Shown here: positions 5,528-12,875 of the stretch, in pieces
Layout: the number at the start of each line of letters is the position of its first letter
Numbering within the stretch: the first letter of the stretch is position 1
Source of the DNA: Anaerolineae bacterium
GTDB taxonomy: Bacteria; Chloroflexota; Anaerolineae; Aggregatilineales; UBA3940
DNA: 17,753 nt
Assembly (NCBI GenBank): GCA_016926985.1
Contig: JAFGNO010000196.1
Location: forward strand, 1 to 17,753
Reading direction: 5' to 3'
Made by a program: the position numbers and the translations under genes
Notes under the pieces: model-generated
The model's input: only the letters and a program-made list of their open reading frames with translations
Database searches by the model: none
Told to the model about the DNA's origin: nothing

Positions 5528-7615
5528 TTATTGCCGCCTGATAGTAATGCCGCGCAGAAGTATCCGGTTGGCAGTAACCCCTGATTCTGTAAATACCGGC
5601 AACCGGTTATCGGGTTGATCCAGGTAAAGGCCCACTGCCAGAGGATAATCACCGGGGATGGCTCTGCCCGGTGTCTGGATCAGGCTGTACTGGATAAAGA
5701 TATCCCCATCATGCAGCGACCCGGATTGGACACCTGCGCTGTCGCGTTGAGCGATAATTACGACCGGGTTGCCAAGCAAATGGGCAAAGATCGTCAGGTT
5801 TTGCGGTGGTGGCCCGTCAACCTGCCAGTAGGTGACCAGTTCCAGCCAGGCTCCCGGGCTCAGGCTGTCGTCGCGGATTTCATAACCCATAAACAGGATA
5901 TTGTAGCCAAAATGAGCCGGAAGATCGATATTGCCGGAGGCGCTTGCTTCAGGCGGCCAGGAAGCCCGGGCAGAGCTGGCACCTGCATAGATATAGTCAT
6001 CAATGATTCCTGATACGTCGATCCGCATGATCTGATCGGGTGGGACACCCGGAATGTCTTCGTTGGAAGCATGGTACATCCAGGCTACCAGAGAACCGGG
6101 AAGATAATCGTAATACTGACCTCGTGGGAAGATCAGACGCTGCGAGTTGCCGTTATCTGCCAGCACAAGGCTCTGTGAGCAATCAAAATACCGGATAGGC
6201 AGCGTCGAGCGATGCATGAAATAGGATAGCAGGTCTTTGTTTGTCAGCGAGAATGGGCTGCTGTCTCGCTCAGTTGGCACTGAGCAGATGGATATGGGGG
6301 AAGGGTCTTCCGCTGCATCCAAGTAGCGGGCGAGTGCGCCAATTTCAGATTGGTAGGCGGCCTGAACCGGTTCGAGATAGGGCCATACCAGAAAGAAGTC
6401 GATGAATGTCCAGACCGCAGTCCCTATAATGGAAAGGCTTACCCCGATACCGACCAACCACACAAGAATGCCCTGCAGGGGTTTCCCTGTGCTGGCTCGC
6501 ACCCAGCCAAAGATGGATCGAAGCCCTATGGCGGGTAAAGCAAACATGATTGGTAAGACCACTGCCATATACTCAAAATCGGGCTGCTGGGCGTGTATGA
6601 CAGATGAGAGCAGACCGATGAACAGCCAAAGAAGAACCAGCCCGTATGGGCGCTGCCGCCAACGTGCCAGAGATATGCCTAAACCGATGATCATCAAGAT
6701 GCCCAGCAGGGGGCCAAAAACAGGGCGCCCGGGAATATTATGAACGGCGTTCATATCTCCCTGAAGGAACAGCGATCCGACCACAGCAACCAATCGACCA
6801 GGAATAGATGGCAGCAGAGCGCCCGGCCCGGCGGCAGCCCACGAGTCGCGCACCCCGGGATGTTTGATAATGTACATGATGAGGGGAAGCATAATGACCA
6901 CAGCCAACGCCAGGGCGTAAAATATATTCCCCCGGTGCCGGGCTAAACCCCGGCGATCGACCAGAAAGTGGTAGAGGATGAATACCAGATAGAGAAGCAG
7001 CATCGACCAGGCAGAGACGTGGATATATTGTGTGATGCCCAGTATCACCCCACCAACGGTGAACCACAGGCTCGATTCTGTTAATTCTGTGGCTTCAAAA
7101 GCACGAACCAGGGTGTATATGCTAAAGACTACAGCCAGTGGCAGAAGTGTGATAGGCTGAATGGTGCGGCCTAACCACACGGGCCAGAAAGCGACGGATG
7201 CCAGACCCAGGGCCATCATCGCGGTTCTCACACCATATAGGCGTTTCATTAAATGTGCTGTCAGGCTGAGGGTAAGCAATGCAATCCATGCTGACGGCAA
7301 TCTCCAGAGGATGACGCCGCGCCCCAGAATGGTGTGGGTCAGCGCAAGAAGGACATGGTAGAAGCCCTCGCGAGGAGGATATGCCTCGTCATAAATGACA
7401 GAGATATTGCCATCCTGAACCCAGCTGGAAATTTGTGCATTAATCAATTCATCAGAATGAAGGCCAGGTGGCGTGGCCTCAAGATTCCATGTTCGGAAGA
7501 ATGCGGCAGCAAGCAGGAGTAGCACGGAGAGGGGCAGATACCACCCCCAGTGCCTGATTGGGCCGCTGGGCGTTTCGTTTACGCTTAAAATGCTTTCTTC
7601 CTGTGAGATAGCCAT
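5528..7615 (-). CDS. GT39/ArnT-like polytopic membrane glycosyltransferase (GT-C fold)
   Basis: The 695-residue protein has about ten transmembrane segments between residues 25 and 410, then a soluble C-terminal region (about 420-695) rich in beta-strand-like sequence. The first luminal loop carries PPGLHSDE (D55, E56), the acidic catalytic pair expected of GT-C/PMT-family enzymes, which use lipid-phosphate-linked sugars. It probably transfers a sugar to an exported protein or lipid; donor and acceptor cannot be read from sequence. The ATG at 7615 has only a weak ribosome site (AGGATA). A good promoter lies about 130 bp upstream. rtcA follows after 4 bp. Similar large GT39 proteins are common in Anaerolineae genomes. 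Confidence 0.85.
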   Translation of the reverse strand: MAISQEESILSVNETPSGPIRHWGWYLPLSVLLLLAAAFFRTWNLEATPPGLHSDELINAQISSWVQDGNISVIYDEAYPPREGFYHVLLALTHTILGRGVILWRLPSAWIALLTLSLTAHLMKRLYGVRTAMMALGLASVAFWPVWLGRTIQPITLLPLAVVFSIYTLVRAFEATELTESSLWFTVGGVILGITQYIHVSAWSMLLLYLVFILYHFLVDRRGLARHRGNIFYALALAVVIMLPLIMYIIKHPGVRDSWAAAGPGALLPSIPGRLVAVVGSLFLQGDMNAVHNIPGRPVFGPLLGILMIIGLGISLARWRQRPYGLVLLWLFIGLLSSVIHAQQPDFEYMAVVLPIMFALPAIGLRSIFGWVRASTGKPLQGILVWLVGIGVSLSIIGTAVWTFIDFFLVWPYLEPVQAAYQSEIGALARYLDAAEDPSPISICSVPTERDSSPFSLTNKDLLSYFMHRSTLPIRYFDCSQSLVLADNGNSQRLIFPRGQYYDYLPGSLVAWMYHASNEDIPGVPPDQIMRIDVSGIIDDYIYAGASSARASWPPEASASGNIDLPAHFGYNILFMGYEIRDDSLSPGAWLELVTYWQVDGPPPQNLTIFAHLLGNPVVIIAQRDSAGVQSGSLHDGDIFIQYSLIQTPGRAIPGDYPLAVGLYLDQPDNRLPVFTESGVTANRILLRGITIRRQ

Positions 7616-7823
7616 CAGGGTATCCTATAGCGCAGTCATCACAGCCGTGTCGATTTCAGTTCCGGGCGCGCCACTTTTTGGAAACAGATGCCACGTCAGG
7701 TGTAACCAGTCGTTCGGGGTTAAAACTATTACGGGCATCGGACCGGATTATAAATGTTTTTGGGCGCAGCAGACAAAATGCCGTAATGTGATCCTCTAGC
7801 GTGCAAGGTAACCCTGTGCTACA
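7616..7823. promoter_or_regulatory. Divergent intergenic region between glycosyltransferase and Ser/Thr kinase genes
   Basis: This 208-bp spacer carries a good minus-strand promoter (7747-7776). On the plus strand only weak candidates are visible: TTGGAA (7678-7683) with TGTAAC 17 bp later, and TTGGGC (7760-7765) with TAATGT 18 bp later. No strong hairpin or repeat was noticed. Confidence 0.4.
7747..7776 (-). promoter_or_regulatory. Promoter of the glycosyltransferase-rtcA operon
   Basis: On the minus strand, TTGTCT (7776-7771), an 18-bp spacer and a perfect TATAAT (7752-7747). The start would be near 7740, giving a leader of about 125 nt before the ATG at 7615. Confidence 0.65.
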
Positions 7824-9875
7824 TTGAACAGCAGTCTGTCGGATGGAGAGATCAGCATAATCGGCGAATGGCTTGGCGGTGAATATCAGATCGTGAGTGT
7901 CATCGGGCGGGGCGGGATGGCTACCGTTTACAAAGCCTATCAACCCTCCTTTGAACGATTTGTTGCCATCAAAGTTCTGGACATTCATTCGCTGGAGGAT
8001 CCAAGCTTTCTGAATCGCTTTCAACATGAGGCGCGCACAATCGCTCGCCTGGAGCATCGCGCTATTCTGCCGGTATATGCCTCTGGGGAGCATGCAGGAA
8101 CCCCGTATATCGTGATGCGTCTGCTGGAAGCCGGTACGCTGCGGCGAAGAATGATGGGTGGGCTTCTGCCGTTTGCTGATGTAGTCAGGATAATCAGACA
8201 GATTGCTGAAGCGTTGGATTATGCACACTCACAGGGGATTGTGCACCGTGACTTAAAGCCAAGCAATATTCTCCTCGATGAGCAGGGAAATGCTTACCTG
8301 ACCGATTTTGGTATTGCTCTGATGCTTGGGGCGCCCACTCATATCACACCAAGGGGGGTTGTCGGCACGCCTTACTATATGTCCCCTGAGCAGTGTCGCG
8401 GTCAGGCGGCTTCCCCGGCCAGCGATATCTATGCCCTGGGGGCAATCCTTTTTGAACTGTTGACCGGCCATCTCCCGTTTTATGCTGATACGTCCCTGGC
8501 AGTGATGTATATGCAGGTGAGGGATCCCATACCCTCTCTACGTACTTACTATCCTGACTGTCCCAAACGGTTGGATGCCGTCATCCGGCGAGCTATGGCC
8601 AAAGAGCCCGGTGCGCGCTACCCGAATGCCGTTGCCCTGGCCAACCATCTTGGTGAAATCTTAAGAGGTGTTGATGAAACGGCAACGGATCCCCTTCTTC
8701 CGCAGGTTTTATCTCCGGTGGGAGCTCCCCGTCGCCCGGCAAGATACAGATGGGCGCGATATGCTTTCTGGGTGTCTGGCGTCCTGGCGTTGGCCAGCCT
8801 GACTGCCGCTGTGATCCTGCTTACTAGGGAACGGGACAGGCTGGATGAAACTGCGGATATCCCCACGGCATCTCCGCAGGCAACACCTGCACAGGTGGCC
8901 ACGATCCCCGGTGACAGCACCCATGATCCATCGTCATTGCCTACTGGCGTGTTGCTTGAACCATCTTCAACTCCAATACAGACCAGCACGCCGGTGCCGA
9001 ACAGCCCTAAAACCCCCTCACCGACATCCCCGGCCACGTTGGTGCCTGAGATTATTAACGCGCCGTCAGGTTTGTCGGGCAGATTGCTTGTTACCCACGG
9101 CGAGAGTGAAGGCGCAGAGATCGCCATCGTCACTTTAGCAGAAATGGCTATTCGGGTGCTGACTGACAATGATGTTTATGATGGCGAGCCGGACTGGTCG
9201 CCGGATGGCAGCCAGATTGCATTCGAATCCCGGCGCGCCGGTAACATGGATATCTTTGTGATGGGGGTCGAAGGAGATGATCTAATCCAGATCACTGACG
9301 GGATACAGCATGAACGCCATCCAGACTGGTCGCCCGATGGACAACTACTGGTGTATGAGGCGGGCTCCGGTAGTGAGAGTGAGTTGTATATCGTCCCGGT
9401 GAATGGGGGCGAACCGCAGCAACTGACCTATAACGACAGCAGCGATCAGGCTCCTCAATTCTCTCCAACCGGGCAGTCCATTGCGCTGATGACTGACAGC
9501 CGGGGCAAATGGGAAATAGCAGTACTCTTATATCCTGTGGGGGGAGCTGCCCGGATGTATGATTGCCCGGCTGCGGGCTGCCGGTTTCCCGCCTGGTCAC
9601 CGGATGGGCGTTTTATTGCCTTCCACACAATGGATCAGGAGGGCCGAGTAGGAACAATCTGGGTGCTCAATGTGAGCAGTGGCGAGTCGGAAGAACTCAT
9701 ACCGCTTCATGGGAGCAGCCGTCCAGCGTGGTCAGCCGATGGCGATATGCTCTTTTTCACCAACACTGCTGCTGGACGCTCTGACCTGATGGCATACAGT
9801 TTTGAACAGCAGCAAATCTATCGGTTAGAAAGTATAGAAGACCCCACCTATTCTCCAGATTGGCATTCTGAGTAG
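7824..9875 (+). CDS. Transmembrane Ser/Thr protein kinase (PknB type) with C-terminal TolB-like PD40 propeller
   Basis: Residues 22-284 form a Hanks-type kinase: glycine loop IGRGGMATVY (27-36), ATP lysine K50 in VAIK, E69 in helix C, HRDLKPSN with D143, DFG at 161-163, and GTPYYMSPEQ at 181-190. All catalytic residues are present. A basic stretch precedes one membrane helix (about 312-334). A Ser/Thr/Pro-rich linker (about 345-410) follows, then an extracellular domain with repeated WSPDG-type PD40 blades (about 450-683). It probably senses an external or cell-wall signal and phosphorylates cytoplasmic targets. The start is uncertain. An in-frame TAA at 7809 limits extension, and the first ATG is inside the glycine loop, so a TTG at 7824 (weak AAGGT 14 nt upstream) is the best choice. 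The gene converges on thrS with only 20 bp between stops and no clear terminator. Confidence 0.95.
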   Translation: MNSSLSDGEISIIGEWLGGEYQIVSVIGRGGMATVYKAYQPSFERFVAIKVLDIHSLEDPSFLNRFQHEARTIARLEHRAILPVYASGEHAGTPYIVMRLLEAGTLRRRMMGGLLPFADVVRIIRQIAEALDYAHSQGIVHRDLKPSNILLDEQGNAYLTDFGIALMLGAPTHITPRGVVGTPYYMSPEQCRGQAASPASDIYALGAILFELLTGHLPFYADTSLAVMYMQVRDPIPSLRTYYPDCPKRLDAVIRRAMAKEPGARYPNAVALANHLGEILRGVDETATDPLLPQVLSPVGAPRRPARYRWARYAFWVSGVLALASLTAAVILLTRERDRLDETADIPTASPQATPAQVATIPGDSTHDPSSLPTGVLLEPSSTPIQTSTPVPNSPKTPSPTSPATLVPEIINAPSGLSGRLLVTHGESEGAEIAIVTLAEMAIRVLTDNDVYDGEPDWSPDGSQIAFESRRAGNMDIFVMGVEGDDLIQITDGIQHERHPDWSPDGQLLVYEAGSGSESELYIVPVNGGEPQQLTYNDSSDQAPQFSPTGQSIALMTDSRGKWEIAVLLYPVGGAARMYDCPAAGCRFPAWSPDGRFIAFHTMDQEGRVGTIWVLNVSSGESEELIPLHGSSRPAWSADGDMLFFTNTAAGRSDLMAYSFEQQQIYRLESIEDPTYSPDWHSE

Positions 9876-9895
9876 CCCCCCCACCAGAAAGCCAG

Positions 9896-11749
9896 TTACA
9901 GCAATGCTGACCGGGTCTGGATGCGCTCCTTCAGCAGCGTGGCAAATTCCTCAACCGGCATATCGTCCTGGCGCGAGCCATCGCGTTTTCGTAATGCCAG
10001 CGCGTTGTTTTCAACCTCACGGTCACCGATGACGACCATATAAGGTACCTTCATCAGTTGGGCACTTCTGATCTTGGCGTTCATCCTATCTGATCCCAGA
10101 TCAGCTTTTGCCCGGATGCCCTCCTCGCGAAGCCTGCGGGCAAGCGCGGCGACATGTTCCACATGACTGTCGGTGATGGGGATCACCCGCACCTGTTCAG
10201 GCGCTAACCAGACCGGGAATGCCCCGGCATAGTGTTCGATCAGGAACCCAATCATGCGTTCATGCGTGCTTAATGGGGCGCGGTGGAGGCACAGGGGCGT
10301 TTCTTCCTCGCCCTCACTGTTCGTGTAGACCAGGCCAAACCGGGCAGGTACAGCAAAGTCCACCTGGTTGGTAGCAAGCGTGAATTCACGACCCGTGGCA
10401 CTCCACACCTGCACGTCGATCTTGGGCCCGTAGAAAGCCGCCTCGTCAGGCACCTCAACAAATGGGATACCTGAATTATTCATGGTTTTGCGCACCATCT
10501 CCTCAGTTTTCAGCCACAAGCGCTCGTTGTCCACGTACTTTTTGCCAAGTCCATTTCGGTGATGCGTGCTGAATCGCATGATGTATTTCTCGATGCCAAA
10601 TATCTCAAAATACTCAATGTACATGTCAATCACATCCAGAAATTCAGCCTCAAACTGATCCTCGCTTACGTAGATGTGGGCATCATTCATCTGCATTGAG
10701 CGTACCCGCATCAGGCCGAACAATTCGCCGCTTTTTTCGTAGCGATAGCAGGTCCCATATTCCGCATACTTGATTGGAAGGTCGCGATAACTGCGCTGCT
10801 GGGCCGCAAAAATCTTGTGGTGCATGGGACAGTTCATGGGTTTGACGAAATAACGCGTGCCCTCCAGGTCCATGGCCGGGTACATACTCTCCTCGTAGTA
10901 AGGCAGATGTCCACTGCGCAGGAACAGGCTTTCTTTAGCCAGGTGCGGCGTCCTGACGCGCTCATATCCATGCCGAGCCTCCTGCTCCCTGGCAAGCTGT
11001 TCCAGCTCTTCAATGAGGATCGCGCCATTCGGCTGCCATAAAGGCAGTCCGGGCCCGATTTCATCATCAAACAGATAGATGTTGAGCTCTTTGCCCAGTT
11101 TGCGATGGTCGCGCTTTTTAGCCTCTTCAAGCATATGCAAATAGGCTTTGAGTTCCTTTTTGTTTTGCCAGGCCGTGCCATATATGCGCTGGAGCATCGG
11201 GTTGTTTTCATCGCCCCGCCAGTAAGCACCGGCAACGCTCAACAGCTTGAAGGCATCCGGGGGTATCTGCCCGGTGTGCTCAACATGTGGCCCGCGGCAA
11301 AGGTCCTCAAAGGTATCATGCTTGTAGGTCGAGATGATCGCTTCCTCGCTTGTCTCTTCCCCGTATTCATCGATACCGCCGACGGCTAGGCCGTCAATCA
11401 ACTCCAGTTTGTAGGGTTGGGTGCGGTAGAGATCGCGGGCTTCCTCGGCGGTAACCTGCCGGTATTCAAAAGAATGGTTGCCTTTGATGATCTCGCGCAT
11501 CCGGCGCTCAATGGCATCCAGGTCTTCTGGCGTGAAGCTCAAAGGGTTACCCTCATCATCCGCCCCCAGATCGAAATCGTAGTAAAACCCGTTTTCAATT
11601 GGCGGGCCAATAGCGATTTTCCCATCCGGGAACAGTTCCAGAACAGCCTGGGCCATCACATGTGCGGTTGAATGCCGGATCCGATAGAGCTTCGTCTCCT
11701 CGTAGGGCACGTATGCTTCCTGACTTTGTTTATTGCCTGCGTCTGCCAT
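9896..11749 (-). CDS. thrS: Threonyl-tRNA synthetase lacking the N-terminal TGS domain
   Basis: This class II synthetase charges tRNA-Thr. The 617 residues begin almost directly with the editing (N2) domain: HSTAH at 26-30 and CRGPH at 151-155 supply the editing-site residues. The usual N-terminal TGS/N1 domain of about 60 residues is absent. The catalytic domain shows MNCPMH (C307), YRYEKSGELFGLMRVR (motif 2), NDAHIY (H358) and CLHRAPL (H489). C307, H358 and H489 are the expected zinc/threonine ligands. The anticodon-binding domain ends with MNAKIRSAQLMKVPYMVVIGDRE. Motif 2 reads RVRSMQMNDAH where many ThrRS read RVRGFTQDDAH, and motif 3 reads HRAPLSTHER where HRAILGSLER is usual. The ATG at 11749 has a strong AGGAGG. 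The gene is under the T-box at 11781-12040. Confidence 0.97.
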   Translation of the reverse strand: MADAGNKQSQEAYVPYEETKLYRIRHSTAHVMAQAVLELFPDGKIAIGPPIENGFYYDFDLGADDEGNPLSFTPEDLDAIERRMREIIKGNHSFEYRQVTAEEARDLYRTQPYKLELIDGLAVGGIDEYGEETSEEAIISTYKHDTFEDLCRGPHVEHTGQIPPDAFKLLSVAGAYWRGDENNPMLQRIYGTAWQNKKELKAYLHMLEEAKKRDHRKLGKELNIYLFDDEIGPGLPLWQPNGAILIEELEQLAREQEARHGYERVRTPHLAKESLFLRSGHLPYYEESMYPAMDLEGTRYFVKPMNCPMHHKIFAAQQRSYRDLPIKYAEYGTCYRYEKSGELFGLMRVRSMQMNDAHIYVSEDQFEAEFLDVIDMYIEYFEIFGIEKYIMRFSTHHRNGLGKKYVDNERLWLKTEEMVRKTMNNSGIPFVEVPDEAAFYGPKIDVQVWSATGREFTLATNQVDFAVPARFGLVYTNSEGEEETPLCLHRAPLSTHERMIGFLIEHYAGAFPVWLAPEQVRVIPITDSHVEHVAALARRLREEGIRAKADLGSDRMNAKIRSAQLMKVPYMVVIGDREVENNALALRKRDGSRQDDMPVEEFATLLKERIQTRSALL

Positions 11750-11780
11750 TATTTCCTCCTCATTACATTTACCTCACCGG

Positions 11781-12040
11781 GTAACAAAAAGCCCCACGCC
11801 TTTGGGGCATGGGGACTGCATGCGGTTCCACCCAAGTTCAATCGTGTGCTGCCACTCGATCATCTCTGGAGCCGATAACGAGGCCAATCGTCATCCCATA
11901 CTGGCTGCTGCGTTCAGGGATGCACTCACGGGTGGTTTTCGCTGCATCCGCGCGGAAAGGGCTTTCAGCCAATGGCCCTTTTTCTCTGTCGCCGGGTATG
12001 CAGGTACTCGTCCCGCTCAACGTTTCTTTCAGAATATATT
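11781..12040 (-). ncRNA. T-box leader, threonine specificity
   Basis: On the minus strand this leader has the T-box motif GGGTGGAACCGC (11833-11822), a competing terminator, and a clear stem I. The lower stem pairs CGGG (12015-12012) with CCCG (11932-11929). The upper stem pairs CTGCAT (12003-11998) with ATGCAG (11947-11942). The 5' loop is ACGAGTA-like. The 3' specifier loop is CGAAAACCA (11941-11933), with ACC (Thr) at 11936-11934 followed by a purine. An AGAGA element and a distal stem loop with TGGCTGAAAGCC follow. The leader lies directly upstream of thrS, so codon and gene agree. The remainder of the gene-free stretch 11750-12110 holds the thrS ribosome site and promoter. Confidence 0.92.
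11786..11814 (-). terminator. Terminator of the threonine T-box
   Basis: On the minus strand CCCCATGCC (11814-11806) pairs with GGCGTGGGG (11800-11792) over 9 bp with one G-U pair and a CCAAA loop, followed by CTTTTTG. It overlaps the 3' side of the antiterminator region, as expected for T-box attenuation. Confidence 0.88.
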
Positions 12041-12046
12041 GATAAC

Positions 12047-12075
12047 AGGGTACCGAAATTACAGCAGAATGTCAA
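12047..12075 (-). promoter_or_regulatory. Promoter of the thrS T-box transcript
   Basis: On the minus strand, a perfect TTGACA (12075-12070), a 17-bp spacer and TACCCT (12052-12047). The start would be near 12040, just before stem I. It lies downstream of the lspA stop, so thrS need not depend on lspA transcription. The -10 is weak (3/6). Confidence 0.6.
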
Positions 12076-12110
12076 CCACAATGAGAAAATCGCCGGTCTG
12101 ACCCAATCGG

Positions 12111-12677
12111 TCAATCCGAGATGGCCAGGTTCACTTCCGGCTCAATCTCATCCTGCGATTGCGAGTCAGGCTCTATGGCATCTGATAGCTGCTTTTCTTT
12201 ACGCTCGATTCGCCACTGATCGATCAAAAAAAGGACAACGCCAATGGTAATGACATGATCGGCAAAGTTTGATATGTTGGCAAGGCTGGGTGACAGGCGA
12301 ACGTGTACATAATCCACGACATAGCCGAGCCGGATTCGATCCAGTGCATTACTGAGAGCGCCACCAACAATCATGCTTAACCCAATGCGTGACAGGAGGG
12401 CGTCTGCCGGCAGGCGTGGATACATGACAATAAACACCACAACGGTTACCAGCGACAGGGCCAGAATGAAGGGAGAGGCAAGGGGGAAAATACCAAACGC
12501 TGCCCCTGTATTGTGGCTGCGCGAGACCATGATAAAATCCCCTACCAGTTGCAGCGCCTTCCACGACTCACCCAGCAGCAAATTCTGTGTGACCAGCCAT
12601 TTGACAAGTTGGTCAACGGCGAGAATCCCTCCCCCGACCGAACCCAGCAGCACCCATTTTCGCCAGTTTTCCCGCAT
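12111..12677 (-). CDS. lspA: Lipoprotein signal peptidase (signal peptidase II)
   Basis: LspA is an inner-membrane aspartyl protease that cleaves the signal peptide of diacylglyceryl-modified prolipoproteins. The 188-residue protein has four hydrophobic segments and the family motifs: VDQLVKW with D22, SHNTGAAFG (N56), GGALSNALDRIRLGYVVDYV with catalytic D113, and NFADHVITIG with catalytic D140. The hydrophilic tail after about residue 157 is longer and more acidic than in many homologues. The ATG at 12677 has only a weak ribosome site. It is transcribed divergently from the kbl-like gene, and thrS lies downstream on the same strand after a 361-bp gap. No terminator is evident between lspA and the thrS promoter. 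Confidence 0.95.
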   Translation of the reverse strand: MRENWRKWVLLGSVGGGILAVDQLVKWLVTQNLLLGESWKALQLVGDFIMVSRSHNTGAAFGIFPLASPFILALSLVTVVVFIVMYPRLPADALLSRIGLSMIVGGALSNALDRIRLGYVVDYVHVRLSPSLANISNFADHVITIGVVLFLIDQWRIERKEKQLSDAIEPDSQSQDEIEPEVNLAISD

Positions 12678-12737
12678 GCCTGTTCCCCGCTATTTACCAG
12701 ATATTTTCCCAGTCACGGGACTTCCGTTGCTTAGATA

Positions 12738-12764
12738 TGTATAGTGTACCAACGACTCGCTCAA
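12738..12764 (-). promoter_or_regulatory. Possible lspA promoter
   Basis: On the minus strand, TTGAGC (12764-12759) and TATACA (12743-12738) are separated by only 15 bp. Shifting the -10 to TACATA gives 17 bp but a poorer match. It is a candidate only. Confidence 0.3.
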
Positions 12765-12779
12765 CTTTCCCATTACGAA

Positions 12780-12808
12780 TTCATTGGTAGCTCCAAACGG
12801 TGTACAAT
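12780..12808 (+). promoter_or_regulatory. Probable promoter of the kbl-like gene
   Basis: TTCATT (12780-12785), a 17-bp spacer and TACAAT (12803-12808). The -10 is good and the -35 weak. The start would be near 12815, giving a leader of about 60 nt. Confidence 0.45.
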
Positions 12809-12875
12809 AGGAAAGTCGCCTTGGGCGAGAATAAGAAACCTCAATACCAGATTAGTTCGCTAGGAGTTCAACCAT

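Noticed and set aside
5524..5652. 43-residue N-terminal extension of RtcA
   Set aside because: It overlaps the end of the glycosyltransferase gene in another frame, and the family begins at MLIIDGATGEGGG.
7656..8228. 190-codon minus-strand frame over the kinase start region
   Set aside because: It is antisense to conserved kinase motifs and has no family resemblance.
11761..12040. Possible small protein gene in the thrS leader
   Set aside because: The sequence is fully explained by T-box stem I, the antiterminator and the terminator.
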